Source: CAYVUV01 sp964455095 | GTDB taxonomy: Bacteria > Desulfobacterota > Binatia > HRBIN30 > CADEER01 | Direction of reading: 5' to 3' | Length of the DNA: 47,662 bases | NCBI GenBank assembly: GCA_964455095.1 | Contig: CAYVUV010000215.1 | Coordinates: forward strand, 1-47,662 | Part shown: positions 23,502 through 32,227 of the stretch, piece after piece | How positions within the stretch are numbered: the stretch's first letter is position 1 | How the letters are laid out: each line of letters opens with the position of its first letter | Notes under the pieces: generated by a model | Told to the model about the DNA's origin: nothing | Databases searched by the model: none | The model's input: only the letters and a program-made list of their open reading frames with translations | Translations under genes and position numbers: made by a program

Positions 23502-24455
23502 TCAGAGCTCTGGGCAGAGGGAGGCGAGGAGCGCCAGGGTTCGTTCCCGCGACTCGATGCGTGATGCCCGGTCGGATCCGAGCGCGAGGGGGCGGAGTGC
23601 GAGGTCCGTGACCCCTGCGTCGCGGAAGGAACGCAGCCGTGTGACGACGGCAGCCTCGTCCCCGGCCGCGAGGATGTCGCCCACGTCGGTGGCGTCGCCG
23701 CGCTCCAGCAGTTGTTGGTAGTTCGGACAGAAGTCGGCGTGCCCCAGCACCTTGTTCGCCCATGCCCGCGCGTCATTCACTTCGTCGTTGGCGCAGATGG
23801 CGACGGGGACCCCGGCGACGACCCGCGGCGCAGGCTTTCCGGCGCCGGCCGTGGCCTTCGTGAGGCGCGGGACGACGTGCTGCGCGATGGCGCGCTCGTC
23901 GGCCATCCACAGGATCGTCCCCGACGCGTGCTCACCGGCGACGCGCAGCATCACTGGACCCAGAGCCGCGAGCAGGACCCGGTTGGGAGACAAGTCGGTA
24001 ACGTCCATCGGGCTGTGCACGCGGTAGGAATCGTTCTCGACGTCGACGGAGCCCGGACCCCGAAGCGCTGTGTTCAGGACTTCGAGGTAGTTGCGCATCA
24101 GATGTGCTGGCCGCTCGTAGCGCAGGCCGAGCTGGCCCTCGATGACCCAATCGTGCGAAGTGCCGAGGCCGAGCGTGAAGCGGCCCTCGCACACCGCCTG
24201 GACCGAGAGCACCTCCTGGGCCATGGCGATCGGATGACGGGTCTGGATCGGCAGGACCGCGGTCCCAAGCTCGATGCGCTCGGTCGCGTGCCCCATGAGC
24301 GTGATCGCGGTCAAGGCGTCGAAGTCCCCCGGGATCTGGGGCACCCAGAGCGACGTGAAACCGGCCTCCTCGGCCGCCTGGGCGTCGCCGATGAGCTGCG
24401 CCACCTTGTGGCGGTACCGGCCTCTCTCCGGGCCGGTCATCAGGCCGATCCGCAT
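23502..24455 (-). CDS. LLM class flavin/F420-dependent oxidoreductase
   Basis: A 317-residue luciferase-like TIM-barrel enzyme. It starts MRIGLMTGPE, with AEEAGFTSLWVPQ, HATERIELGTAVLPI and GRFTLGLGTSHDWVIEG, the standard blocks of F420-dependent LLM proteins. The C-terminal part has RLRSFRDAGVTDLALRP. ATG 24455 follows AAGGAGA and is preferred to an upstream start. If F420-dependent, the host must make F420. The gene is divergent from a TetR gene, and a palindromic operator lies between them. Confidence 0.88.
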   Translation of the reverse strand: MRIGLMTGPERGRYRHKVAQLIGDAQAAEEAGFTSLWVPQIPGDFDALTAITLMGHATERIELGTAVLPIQTRHPIAMAQEVLSVQAVCEGRFTLGLGTSHDWVIEGQLGLRYERPAHLMRNYLEVLNTALRGPGSVDVENDSYRVHSPMDVTDLSPNRVLLAALGPVMLRVAGEHASGTILWMADERAIAQHVVPRLTKATAGAGKPAPRVVAGVPVAICANDEVNDARAWANKVLGHADFCPNYQQLLERGDATDVGDILAAGDEAAVVTRLRSFRDAGVTDLALRPLALGSDRASRIESRERTLALLASLCPEL

Positions 24456-24518
24456 CCTGGTCTCCTTTTGAACCCCGAGCCCGTGCACGCCCCATCCGAG
24501 CGGCAGCCGTTGTTGCAG

Positions 24519-24548
24519 CTGGCAATTCTATTCTCATTCTGAGAGAAT
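24519..24548. promoter_or_regulatory. TGAGAATAGAATT operator-like site 2 with a 13-bp palindrome
   Basis: On the minus strand 24536-24519 reads TGAGAATAGAATTGCCAG, matching the shared operator pattern. It overlaps a perfect palindrome ATTCT-GAG-AGAAT at 24536-24548. It is placed in the divergent LLM/TetR promoter, so control by the adjacent TetR is likely. Confidence 0.55.
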
Positions 24549-24614
24549 ATCAATTCCGCAAAGCGGCGGGTCGTATGGCACCCGTGTCGCAATTCGACTA
24601 AGGATGGCTTCCCC

Positions 24615-25292
24615 ATGGTGAAAGCCGAAGACTCGCAAGACGGGAACAAACCTGGTTGGCGTCACCGCGCGGTCTCGAAGAGCCTGAGCGCCGCCCGCAC
24701 TCGTGCGGAGCAGCGCGCCCAGGGACTTCTGGATGCGGCGTTCGCGCTAATCGACGAGAGGGGCACGACCGAGTTCACGATCCAGGAGATCGTCGATCGG
24801 TCGAAGCAGTCGCTGCGGGGGTTCTACCAGTACTTCGATAGCAAGGACGAGCTGCTCTTCGCGCTCCTCGAGGAGAGCATCCGCGAGTCGCTCGAGGATC
24901 TCCGCTCCGTGGCGGAGTCCAAGGCGGAGCCGCTCGAGCGCTTGCGCGCCTTCACGATCCGTCTCCACGAGTGGTGCGAGCCGCTCGGGCCGCGCCGCAA
25001 GCGCGGCGCCCACAACCGCGTGCCGATCTCGGAGTTCTCGCTGCAACTCGCGCTCAAAGATCCCGAGCGCCTGGCCGCGGCGCTGACGCCGATCTCGCGG
25101 ATGTTGATCGAGCTGCTCAAAGCCGCGGTCGCGGCCGGCTCGCTCCAGGTGACGGAGACGCAGCGCGCCGCCCTGCTCATCCAGCAGACGGTCATGTACG
25201 GCTGGCTCATGAACCGCTTCGTCCAGAGCTCCCGGGCGCGCGTCACGGCCGAGGACGCATGGGAGTTCTGCCTGCACGGCCTCGGCGGCTGA
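24615..25292 (+). CDS. TetR/AcrR-family transcriptional regulator
   Basis: 225 residues with a TetR HTH at about residues 33-80 (TIQEIVDRSKQSLRGFYQYF then DSKDELLFALL). The effector domain is helical and of normal length. It is transcribed divergently from the LLM oxidoreductase gene, with the operator-like palindrome between them, so it probably represses itself and that gene. The protein has a 30-residue charged N-terminal extension. An alternative downstream start is possible. Confidence 0.88.
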   Translation: MVKAEDSQDGNKPGWRHRAVSKSLSAARTRAEQRAQGLLDAAFALIDERGTTEFTIQEIVDRSKQSLRGFYQYFDSKDELLFALLEESIRESLEDLRSVAESKAEPLERLRAFTIRLHEWCEPLGPRRKRGAHNRVPISEFSLQLALKDPERLAAALTPISRMLIELLKAAVAAGSLQVTETQRAALLIQQTVMYGWLMNRFVQSSRARVTAEDAWEFCLHGLGG

Positions 25293-25325
25293 CACCGACG
25301 CAGGCGATCAGGAAGGTCGAAGCGT

Positions 25326-25742
25326 CTAGCCTCTCCTCAGGTAGGCTTCGATCGCTCTGATCACGGCGCCATACCGTGCCCGGATGTCGCGGGCGGCCTC
25401 CTCTTCGCTGACGCCGACGGGTTGGAATACGCAAGACCACGTGAGTCGGCCTTTCCCGCCGTCGTCGCTGACCGTCATGCGGGCCTCGTAGTCGGTGACC
25501 GGCACGGGGTTTCCACTGGGAACAATGTAGGTGAGGGTGCGCGCGTCGTCGTCGAGGGAGGTCAGCTGCTCGTGAACCTTCCCCGAGGGCAGATCGACGA
25601 TGCGCACCTGGCCGACGCCTTGGCCACGGATCTCGACCTTCAGATGAGCGGGCGCCCAGGACAAGTCGCCAAAGGCGCGCACGCAGTGCCAGAGTGCATC
25701 GGGAGTGGACTCGAGCGTTCGGGTGACCTGGGTTGTGGCCAT
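25326..25742 (-). CDS. SRPBCC (START/polyketide-cyclase-like) family protein
   Basis: 138 residues with the SRPBCC pattern: an opening strand and helix (VTRTLESTPDALWHCVRAF), alternating strands, and a long C-terminal helix (SEEEAARDIRARYGAVIRAIEAYLRR). Such helix-grip proteins bind hydrophobic ligands or act as cyclases and lyases. It lies 17 bases downstream of the DHDPR-like gene and is probably co-transcribed with it. The start is ATG 25742; codons upstream belong to the neighbouring gene's other frame. Confidence 0.8.
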   Translation of the reverse strand: MATTQVTRTLESTPDALWHCVRAFGDLSWAPAHLKVEIRGQGVGQVRIVDLPSGKVHEQLTSLDDDARTLTYIVPSGNPVPVTDYEARMTVSDDGGKGRLTWSCVFQPVGVSEEEAARDIRARYGAVIRAIEAYLRRG

Positions 25743-25759
25743 TCGAACTTCTCGCAAGT

Positions 25760-26806
25760 TCAGGGACGGACGAGCCCCCGAGGCAGCGGCAGTCGCAGAT
25801 CGGGATAGCTCACGATTCCGGGTTGGGCGGCCACCACGGCTGGGATGGCGTTGATGGCGGGCATCGCCGTCATGATGTGACCGAGCACCATGAAGTCCGC
25901 AAGCGTCTCGGCCTGAAAATCCGGCGGCGGAAGGAACTGCACGGTCGAGCGCACGGTCGGACGGCCCTGCACCTCGATGACATATCCGTCCTCGATCTGC
26001 CAATCGGGCTCGAGGGCCGGCGCCTTCTTCCATCGAACGTTCAGCTCGACCACGGTGCGACCGCCCACGCGGCCCTGCCAGCTGGCCGCGACACCGGCCA
26101 CGCAGCCCGCTTCAATTTGCCACGAACCGAGATCGAGGTCCGTCGTCGTCTTTGCGTGCTCGGACTGACAGACCACGTCGTCGAGCTCGATGCCCAACGC
26201 GTCGGCCATCATCGCCACGGCTTCGCTAAACACCGCCGTGCCCTGGGCCGTCATCGCTTGGAGGTTGGGGTCGTCGATCGGCCGACCGAACCCCGCCGGT
26301 TTCTCCGTGGCAGGGGAGTCATAACCGGCCGTGTATGCTGCTTCGCTGACCGTGACCTTATCGATCCGATCGCTGATGCCAGCGAGCACAATGGTCAGCA
26401 GCTCCGCCCAGCCCGGACTGATTCCCGTACCGAAGAGCGACGACCGGCCTCGCTCGCATGCCTCGACCAGTCGCGTGCGATCCGGACCCAATCTCCGGCC
26501 GTTGATGAATGCCGCCGTGGTGACGACGTTTACACCGCCTGCGAGGATCCGCACCAGCTCGTCGATCGACGGCCACATCGGGTTGTACATGACGCAGTCC
26601 GGGCGCAGCGCAAGCAGCGCATCGACGTCGTCGGTGGCGGTCACGCCGAGGGCATCCACGCCGCACAGCTCTCCGACGTCGCGTCCGATCTTGTCGGGTG
26701 ACCACGCGTAGCAGCCCACCAACTCGAGTTGTGGATTCGCGGCGATCGCAATCACCGATTGCTTGCCGACGTTTCCGGTCGTCCATTGCACGATTCGAAG
26801 CGGCAT
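25760..26806 (-). CDS. DHDPR-like NAD(P)H-dependent oxidoreductase
   Basis: A 348-residue protein with an N-terminal Rossmann fold (RIVQWTTGNVGKQSV at residues 4-18). A central segment (VTTAAFINGRR, GTGISPGWAEL) is characteristic of the dihydrodipicolinate-reductase-like/amine-dehydrogenase family. Such genes are abundant in mycobacteria and in organisms degrading steroids, and few have known substrates. It is followed by the SRPBCC gene and preceded, 78 bases upstream, by a same-strand TetR gene. Confidence 0.82.
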   Translation of the reverse strand: MPLRIVQWTTGNVGKQSVIAIAANPQLELVGCYAWSPDKIGRDVGELCGVDALGVTATDDVDALLALRPDCVMYNPMWPSIDELVRILAGGVNVVTTAAFINGRRLGPDRTRLVEACERGRSSLFGTGISPGWAELLTIVLAGISDRIDKVTVSEAAYTAGYDSPATEKPAGFGRPIDDPNLQAMTAQGTAVFSEAVAMMADALGIELDDVVCQSEHAKTTTDLDLGSWQIEAGCVAGVAASWQGRVGGRTVVELNVRWKKAPALEPDWQIEDGYVIEVQGRPTVRSTVQFLPPPDFQAETLADFMVLGHIMTAMPAINAIPAVVAAQPGIVSYPDLRLPLPRGLVRP

Positions 26807-26884
26807 TGGGAACTCCTCGCGTCTTCGGGCCTCGCCAAGGTCCTTGAATCAATAGGCGCGAACAGTCCGGGAGCGCATCGTGGA

Positions 26885-27466
26885 TCAGCGAAGCGCCAGG
26901 AGTTTCCGCGTCTGCTTCAAAAGCTGTCGGCGCAAGGTCTCGTCGTCGAGGTTCAGGACGAGCGGGTGGATGACGGCGCCGGCGATGGCCGATGCGAGCA
27001 TGGCGGCCTGAACCCGCGCCCGCGGGTCGAGGGCACCGCCCATGAGCAGGCGGTTCACACGCTCCATCACGCGCCGGAACGGCTCGTGTTCTTCGAGGAA
27101 GCGCAGCATCACCGGATCGCGCTGGAGGACGCTCGCCAGGCGGCGGCGCTCGACGGCGAGGTCGATCATCGCGGCGATCAACACTTCGCGCGCGCGGGAG
27201 CGGGTTCGCTCGGCTTCTGCGACGCCGACGGCGATTTCCAGACGCGCGAGCACAACCTGGGCGACGGCGAGGATGATCTCATCCTTGGTGTTGTACACGT
27301 GGTAGACCGCCGCCTTGGTCACGCCGATCGCGTCGGCGATCATCTGTAGAGACGTTCCACTGATGCCGTGCTCGGCAAACAGGACGAGGGCGGCTTCGAT
27401 GATGCGGGTCTGGGCGGCGGTGTAAGACGCAGAGCGCACAGGTCTCACGACCTTGGCGGAAGTCAT
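26885..27466 (-). CDS. TetR/AcrR-family transcriptional regulator
   Basis: 193 residues with the HTH at about residues 15-65 (SLQMIADAIGVTKAAVYHVY then NTKDEII). The effector domain has the usual length. The start is placed at ATG 27466 rather than an upstream TTG; neither has a good ribosome site. It is divergent from the DUF1329 gene, with an operator-like site at 27555-27572 in between, and it is followed on the same strand by DHDPR-like and SRPBCC genes that it may control. Confidence 0.87.
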   Translation of the reverse strand: MTSAKVVRPVRSASYTAAQTRIIEAALVLFAEHGISGTSLQMIADAIGVTKAAVYHVYNTKDEIILAVAQVVLARLEIAVGVAEAERTRSRAREVLIAAMIDLAVERRRLASVLQRDPVMLRFLEEHEPFRRVMERVNRLLMGGALDPRARVQAAMLASAIAGAVIHPLVLNLDDETLRRQLLKQTRKLLALR

Positions 27467-27554
27467 CGCGGCGACAATAACCAACCAGCTCGTGTTTTCC
27501 AGCCGGCTTAGAGCAGGGGAAACAGCGTCGCTATTGAAATTACGCTCTTGTTCT

Positions 27555-27572
27555 CGGATAATGCCGTTCTCA
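27555..27572 (-). promoter_or_regulatory. TGAGAACGGCATT operator-like site 3
   Basis: On the minus strand TGAGAACGGCATTATCCG matches the shared imperfect palindrome, with C replacing one T. A second GTTCTC lies 16 bases away in direct orientation. It is located in the divergent TetR/DUF1329 promoter. Confidence 0.5.
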
Positions 27573-27705
27573 TCTGCCGAGTGGCTGGCTGCGCATAGGA
27601 TGACTGGGGGGACGTGGCCATTGGGCGGTTTGCTGCATCAAAGTGTCGATCGGTGGTCATCCATGTTTCGCGTCGCATCCAGCGGCCGAGGGCGGGGGGC
27701 ATTGC

Positions 27706-29034
27706 ATGGGAAAAGTTGTCGACGGTGTGCGGGCGACGATGCTGGTGGCGTGCCTGGCCGCTTGGACGAGCGGAGCGATGGCGGAGGTCACGCCCGGCAC
27801 GGTGCTCAACCAGGAAACCTGGCAGCAAGCCGAAGGCCTGCTGCCGCCGGAGATCCTCAAGCACTACAAAAATGGGGAATACTCCAACCCGATCGTCGAG
27901 TGGAAGAAGGAGCAGTTCAACTGGCCGCCGGACTTTCGCGAGGCGTCGAAGCAAAACGAAGGCAAGTACGACGTGGACGAGGCGGGGAGTATTGTCGACA
28001 AGCAAACGGGCAAGCAACCGGATGTCATTCTCGGCTTTCCGTTTCCCGTCATCGATCCGGCCGACCCGCGTGCGGGCGTCAAGGTCGTCTGGAACTATTT
28101 CTACCGCACCTGGTACTTCGGCAATGTCAGGGCGGAGTCGCAGGTCAATTGGCTCAGTGACAAGCGGCTCGAACGCCGAGCCGACATCGCGGTGCAGTTC
28201 AACTATTACGACGGCGTTCCCCTGGCTCAGCGCGCCGACAACCCGAGCAATCTTCTGAGCCAGAGTCTCGCCGTCGTGAACGGCCCGGCGGATCTGAACG
28301 GTACGGCCGCGCTCTCCTGGCGCTATCGTGAATCGGGAAAACGCGACTCCGCGTGGTCCTACGTGCCGGCGCTCCGCCGTGTGCGCGCCGTGAGCCCCTC
28401 GAACCGCTCCGACGGTTTCCTCGGCTCGGATCTCAGTCAGGACGACGGCCAGTTCTTCGACGGCAAACCGGAAGACTTTACCTGGACGCTCAAAGGCAAG
28501 GTGGAGGAGCTGCGATTCGTCGATCCCTTCAATCTGAAGGGCGAGTGGAAGTTCGCGCCCGCGCCGGGCGGCACGGGCTGGCGTGTCATGTGGCCTGACA
28601 TTGCCTTCCTTGGGTATATGGACCCGAGTTGGACCGGCATTGCCTGGGCGCCGAGGGGGGCGGCGCTCGCTGTTCGGGAGCAGTGGGTCGTCGAGGGGGT
28701 GCCGCGGGACAAGTACTACCTGTTCGGGAAGCTGGAGCTTCACGTCGACGCTCTCACGTACCAAGGGGCCTGGAATCGCAAGTACAGCTGGAACGGCGCG
28801 CTGCTCAGTTCGTTTCAGGTCATGGGCTACAACCCGGCTCCGGTCGAGGCCGGAAACGATAAGTCCGTCTATCTGGAGGGTTCGAACATGGCGTTCGTGT
28901 GCGTCGAGAACGTCAATTACAACCGGGCGACGCTCGGCGGGATCAAATCGAGTCCAAGTGCGGGATTCGACTTCTACATCAAGTTCGATCCGACGCTCTT
29001 CCAGGTCAACTCGCTGTCCCGCTTCGGGAAGTAG
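27706..29034 (+). CDS. DUF1329 family exported protein
   Basis: A 442-residue protein with a signal peptide ending SGAMA before EVTPGTVL. The mature part shows the DUF1329 pattern: a LLPPEILKHYKNGEY region, VWNYFYRTWYFG, SWRYRESGKRDSAWSYVPALRR, SDGFLGSDLSQDD and a C-terminal YSWNGALLSSFQVMGYN. DUF1329 proteins adopt a LolA/LolB-like fold, are found in diderm bacteria and are often next to hydrophobic-compound or sterol degradation genes, where envelope handling of lipids is suspected. GGCGGGGGG precedes the ATG; a GTG 63 bases upstream is less likely. Confidence 0.85.
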   Translation: MGKVVDGVRATMLVACLAAWTSGAMAEVTPGTVLNQETWQQAEGLLPPEILKHYKNGEYSNPIVEWKKEQFNWPPDFREASKQNEGKYDVDEAGSIVDKQTGKQPDVILGFPFPVIDPADPRAGVKVVWNYFYRTWYFGNVRAESQVNWLSDKRLERRADIAVQFNYYDGVPLAQRADNPSNLLSQSLAVVNGPADLNGTAALSWRYRESGKRDSAWSYVPALRRVRAVSPSNRSDGFLGSDLSQDDGQFFDGKPEDFTWTLKGKVEELRFVDPFNLKGEWKFAPAPGGTGWRVMWPDIAFLGYMDPSWTGIAWAPRGAALAVREQWVVEGVPRDKYYLFGKLELHVDALTYQGAWNRKYSWNGALLSSFQVMGYNPAPVEAGNDKSVYLEGSNMAFVCVENVNYNRATLGGIKSSPSAGFDFYIKFDPTLFQVNSLSRFGK

Positions 29035-29058
29035 GATCGCGCCAGGCGGCGGTTCCGA

Positions 29059-29490
29059 TCAGTCCTTCGGGTCCGAGAGCGGATCGTGCTGCCGACCGGA
29101 ATCGACGCCGCCGTGCTTGCGGAAGAACGTGGTGGAGCGTCGCCGGATGCGCCAGCCGTCGGGCGTGCGCACGTACTCGTCTCGATACCAGGCGAGGCGC
29201 ATGGCGTGGGTCTTCTGGTCGATGAAGATGAAGTGCTGCACGCCGGTGGCGCGGTCTCCATCGAACTCGACCACCGGCATGTTGCCGATGAACTGACCGC
29301 GCGGTGCCGCCGTCAGCAACTCCGTCATTTTCTCGAGAGGATACTTCGTGCCGAAGGCGCTGTACTCCACGTCCGGGGTGAACACCTTGAGCCATTGATC
29401 GGGAACGAACTGGCTCGCGTACGCCAGGTAGCGTGCGCACAGCTGTTCGATCTCGACAAGATCGGCGATCCGTTGCGGGTCCTGGCTCAT
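29059..29490 (-). CDS. NTF2-like (SnoaL/ring-hydroxylating beta-like) protein
   Basis: 143 residues with an NTF2-fold pattern. It starts with helix EIEQLCARYLAYASQF, then DVEYSAF, a GDRATGVQHFIF strand, YRDEYVRTPDGWRIRRRSTTFF, and a short Asp-rich tail. The fold is shared by SnoaL-type cyclases, scytalone dehydratase and Rieske-oxygenase beta subunits. It is the last gene of Rieske operon 1 and its ATG overlaps the upstream stop (ATGA). A role as accessory or beta-like subunit, or as a dehydratase, is possible. No catalytic residues are assigned. Confidence 0.8.
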   Translation of the reverse strand: MSQDPQRIADLVEIEQLCARYLAYASQFVPDQWLKVFTPDVEYSAFGTKYPLEKMTELLTAAPRGQFIGNMPVVEFDGDRATGVQHFIFIDQKTHAMRLAWYRDEYVRTPDGWRIRRRSTTFFRKHGGVDSGRQHDPLSDPKD

Positions 29491-29822
29491 GGGGTCGGCT
29501 CGATCTTCAGCTCGAACTGGGCCGTGCCGGTGTCCGGGATGTACGGCTGGTGCCAGATCTCGACGGGGAACGACACCAGGATCAGCGCGTACAGCAGCTG
29601 CAGCAGCCGATGCGCGTCCTCGGGTAAGTCATGCAGCGGAAACTTCTCCAAGTAGGTGATCGCCTCCTCGGCGCGCGGGAAGAACGCGTCGTAGAACGCC
29701 TGCAGCTCCTGCATGGTGCTGGCCAGGCGTTTTGCGTAGCGCTCGGGCTCGCTGGCGAGGCACCACTCTTTGGCGAAGGGTTCGAGGTCGGCAAACTGGG
29801 AAGGCAGTAGGGGAGTAGCCAT
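29487..29822 (-). CDS. Conserved 111-residue partner of Rieske oxygenase, copy 1
   Basis: A small, mostly helical protein of 111 residues. It has a paralogue of identical length at 39016, also immediately behind a Rieske alpha-subunit gene. Shared blocks are WCLA(S/T)EPER, then QAFYDAFFPRAEEAI (RAFYDAFFPRAEEAI in copy 2), then RLLQLL and VEIW.QP (VEVWKQP in copy 2). It starts 5 bases after the oxygenase stop and its stop overlaps the NTF2-like start. The family is not recognised. Tight linkage suggests a structural or electron-transfer accessory; no cofactor motif is visible. Confidence 0.8.
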   Translation of the reverse strand: MATPLLPSQFADLEPFAKEWCLASEPERYAKRLASTMQELQAFYDAFFPRAEEAITYLEKFPLHDLPEDAHRLLQLLYALILVSFPVEIWHQPYIPDTGTAQFELKIEPTP

Positions 29823-29827
29823 CGCGA

Positions 29828-31123
29828 TCACACCTCCGCACGCGCGCGCCGGTAGTCGTCGACCCAGTCGTACACCATCTTGCTCAGGTGCCGGCACATG
29901 AGCTCCTGGTCGCCGAGCGGGAAGCGCGAGACGACACGCGACTCGAGCCCCATCTGCGTCGCCTCCAGGGTGCCGCAGTCCTGTAAGGCGTACTCCTTGA
30001 TGGTGGCGATGCCGAGCTGCTGGGCGAGGCGTTCGCGCACGTTGCGCGGTGGGGCGAAGTACGCGTTCGCCTCGAAGAGGAGTCGATTGTGTGCCATCGG
30101 CCAGTAGTGGTAGGTCAGGTACCATCCATTCTCCCAGAACACGATCGCGAAGTTCGGAAAGATCTGGAACGAATCCAGACCCCAGTGCTTCTTCTTCCCC
30201 GGGTTGAGGCCCGGTGCGAGGTCCTTGGTCACGATTTCCGAGTGCTCCCAGGGGCCGAACAGGCCGCTGCGCATCAGCCGCTCGATGGGGTTGTACATCT
30301 GCGGCGGCAGGAGCCCGCCGGCGCCGCCGCCCGTCGACCCGACGCGGTGCGGGCCGTCGATCTGGAAGTGCATGGTGTAGAAACCCTGCTGCCGGTATTC
30401 GGACTGCGACATGACAGGGTTCTGATGGCCGTGGAGGATGGGCGGGTGATAGAACTCCTGGAAGGCGTCCAGGAAGACCTTCCAGTTGCTGCGAATATCG
30501 CCGCGGTAGTAGTAGCGCTCCGTCAGTTGTTCGAACGGGTAGTCGATCGCGGTGATCATCGGGCCGAGGAATTCGGTGAGGGTTTGTGTCGGCCGCTCGG
30601 CGAGGTTCACGAAGATGAACCCCTGCCACACTTCGCAGTGCACCGAGACGAGGCCGTACTTGGCCTTGTCGATGCCGAAGAACTCCCCCTCCTGTAGGAT
30701 GAAGGACAAGCGGCCCTCGAGGTCGTACTGCCAGCCGTGATACTTGCAGGCGAATTGCCGGCAGGTTCCACTGACCTCCTCGGCCGGGTGATCGGTCCAC
30801 ACCAGCTTGTTGCCGCGGTGGCGGCAGACGTTGTGGAAGGCGCGGATTGTGTCGTCCATGCCGCGGACGACGATCAGCGAGGTGCTCGCGACGTCGAGTG
30901 CCTTGGTGAAGAAGCCCCCTTTCTTCCGCAGCTGCTCGACCCGTCCGACGTTCAGCCAGGCCCGCTTGAAGATGGCCTCGCGCTCGAGCTCGTAGAACTC
31001 AGGTGAGATCGAGCTCTCGGAGGACACGTCCGCCGTGCCCAAATCGGGATAGTGCTCCGTCCAGGTTCCCTCGGGGGGTTTCGGATATTGCTTCGGGGGC
31101 TTCGGAGAATAGTTTTGCGTCAT
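29828..31123 (-). CDS. Rieske non-heme iron oxygenase alpha subunit, copy 1
   Basis: A 431-residue terminal oxygenase. The Rieske [2Fe-2S] ligands are Cys100/His102 in CRHRGNKL and Cys126/His129 in CKYHGW. The catalytic domain has NWKVFLDAFQEFYH, giving the bridging acid Glu223 and iron ligands His226 and His231. It presumably hydroxylates or dihydroxylates a hydrophobic ring using electrons from a KshB-like reductase. It is the second gene of an operon with an SDR upstream (22-base gap), the 111-residue partner and the NTF2-like gene. The C-terminal ends resemble those of copy 2 at 37745. Confidence 0.93.
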   Translation of the reverse strand: MTQNYSPKPPKQYPKPPEGTWTEHYPDLGTADVSSESSISPEFYELEREAIFKRAWLNVGRVEQLRKKGGFFTKALDVASTSLIVVRGMDDTIRAFHNVCRHRGNKLVWTDHPAEEVSGTCRQFACKYHGWQYDLEGRLSFILQEGEFFGIDKAKYGLVSVHCEVWQGFIFVNLAERPTQTLTEFLGPMITAIDYPFEQLTERYYYRGDIRSNWKVFLDAFQEFYHPPILHGHQNPVMSQSEYRQQGFYTMHFQIDGPHRVGSTGGGAGGLLPPQMYNPIERLMRSGLFGPWEHSEIVTKDLAPGLNPGKKKHWGLDSFQIFPNFAIVFWENGWYLTYHYWPMAHNRLLFEANAYFAPPRNVRERLAQQLGIATIKEYALQDCGTLEATQMGLESRVVSRFPLGDQELMCRHLSKMVYDWVDDYRRARAEV

Positions 31124-31145
31124 GCTGTTGGTTCCTCCCTGTCGT

Positions 31146-31892
31146 TCACAGGACCATGCCGCCGTTCACGCCGATCACCTGGCCGGTGATGAAAGCCGCT
31201 TCGTCGGAGCAGAGGAACCCGCAGGTCGCCGCAATCTCTTCGGGGGTTCCGGCGCGGCCGATGGGGATCACCCGCGGCGCGATCTTCTCGAGGCTCGCGA
31301 CGTTGCCCTCGGCCTCGGCGCGTCGCAACATCGGCGTGTCGATCATGCCCGGCGGGATGTTGTTGACCGTGATTCCGTGCGGCGCGAGCTCCAGCGCGAG
31401 TGCCTTGGTGAGTGCGATCACGCCGCCCTTCGATGCGACGTAATGCGCCATGCGCGGGGCTCCCGACTGCGCGCTCGACGACGAGATCGTCACCATCCGA
31501 CCCCAATGGGCCGCGAGCATGTCGGGAAGGGCGGCCTGCAGGCTGTGGAACGTGCCGGTGAGGTTGACGGCGAGGACGCGCTCCCAACTCGCGATCGTGA
31601 TGTCCGTGAACTTCTCGAATGCGTCGAGACCGGCACTGGTGACCATGATCTGAATGGGTCCGAGCTCCGCGCGCACTTTGTCGAGCGCGGCGTCGACGGT
31701 GGCGCGATCGGTGACGTCGGCTTGCGCGGCGATCGCGGTGGCTCCGGTCTTGCGGAGGTCCTCCGCGGCCCGCAGCGCTGCTTCGCCATGCAAGTCGAGC
31801 ACGCCGACGCGATTGCCGCGCGCCGCCAGGTGGCGGGCGATCGCCAACCCCATTCCCGATGCCGCTCCCGTGACCACAGCGACTCGACCCAT
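31146..31892 (-). CDS. SDR family oxidoreductase
   Basis: A 248-residue classical SDR. TGAASGMG lies near the start, TSAGLDAF follows the fourth strand, the catalytic Ser is in ISSSSAQ and YVASK gives Tyr and Lys. Asp in VGVLDL suggests NAD use. The second ATG (31892) has an AAGGA at ideal distance and is preferred to the one 9 bases upstream. It is the first gene of Rieske operon 1 and is suited to oxidise the oxygenase product. The operator-like site 4 lies about 90 bases upstream. Confidence 0.88.
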   Translation of the reverse strand: MGRVAVVTGAASGMGLAIARHLAARGNRVGVLDLHGEAALRAAEDLRKTGATAIAAQADVTDRATVDAALDKVRAELGPIQIMVTSAGLDAFEKFTDITIASWERVLAVNLTGTFHSLQAALPDMLAAHWGRMVTISSSSAQSGAPRMAHYVASKGGVIALTKALALELAPHGITVNNIPPGMIDTPMLRRAEAEGNVASLEKIAPRVIPIGRAGTPEEIAATCGFLCSDEAAFITGQVIGVNGGMVL

Positions 31893-32227
31893 CGTTCCCA
31901 TCCTTCTGACCGCTACTCGAGGTGCTCTGGGACGCGATTATGGACGAGGATCGGGGTGGTTTGCAACACTGCTCTCTACAAATGAGAATGCGATTTCCGT
32001 GTCCAGGCTGGGCACGACGTGATGGCGTGCCGGCGCGACACGCCGCGTCGCGACTCAGCCGCCCGAGGCGAACTCGAAGTCTGCGCGCATGGCCTGGAAG
32101 CGCGCCTCGACGAGCGACCACGCCCGCGGGTGGGTGAGTACGTGGAAGCGGTTCGACCGTCCATCGGATTCAGCCCTTCCTCCGCCCTCGGGGGCGGCAA
32201 GAGAGTGATCGTCGTGAGACCGGCGGC
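31893..32227. other. Intergenic region of 335 bases
   Basis: It holds the promoter side of Rieske operon 1 with operator-like site 4 (31983-32000) and a 6-bp inverted repeat GGCACG/CGTGCC (32011-32031). On the minus strand, 32055 to about 32150 reads NRFHVLTHPRAWSLVEARF and continues to a stop. This looks like the tail of a lost gene, perhaps a polysaccharide-deacetylase-like protein, but no start or body is present and the identification is weak. Confidence 0.4.
31983..32000 (+). promoter_or_regulatory. TGAGAATGCGATT operator-like site 4
   Basis: TGAGAATGCGATTTCCGT. The 16 bases GAGAATGCGATTTCCG differ at one position from the site upstream of Rieske operon 2 (37701-37716). It is located about 90 bases upstream of the SDR that opens Rieske operon 1. 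Confidence 0.6.
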
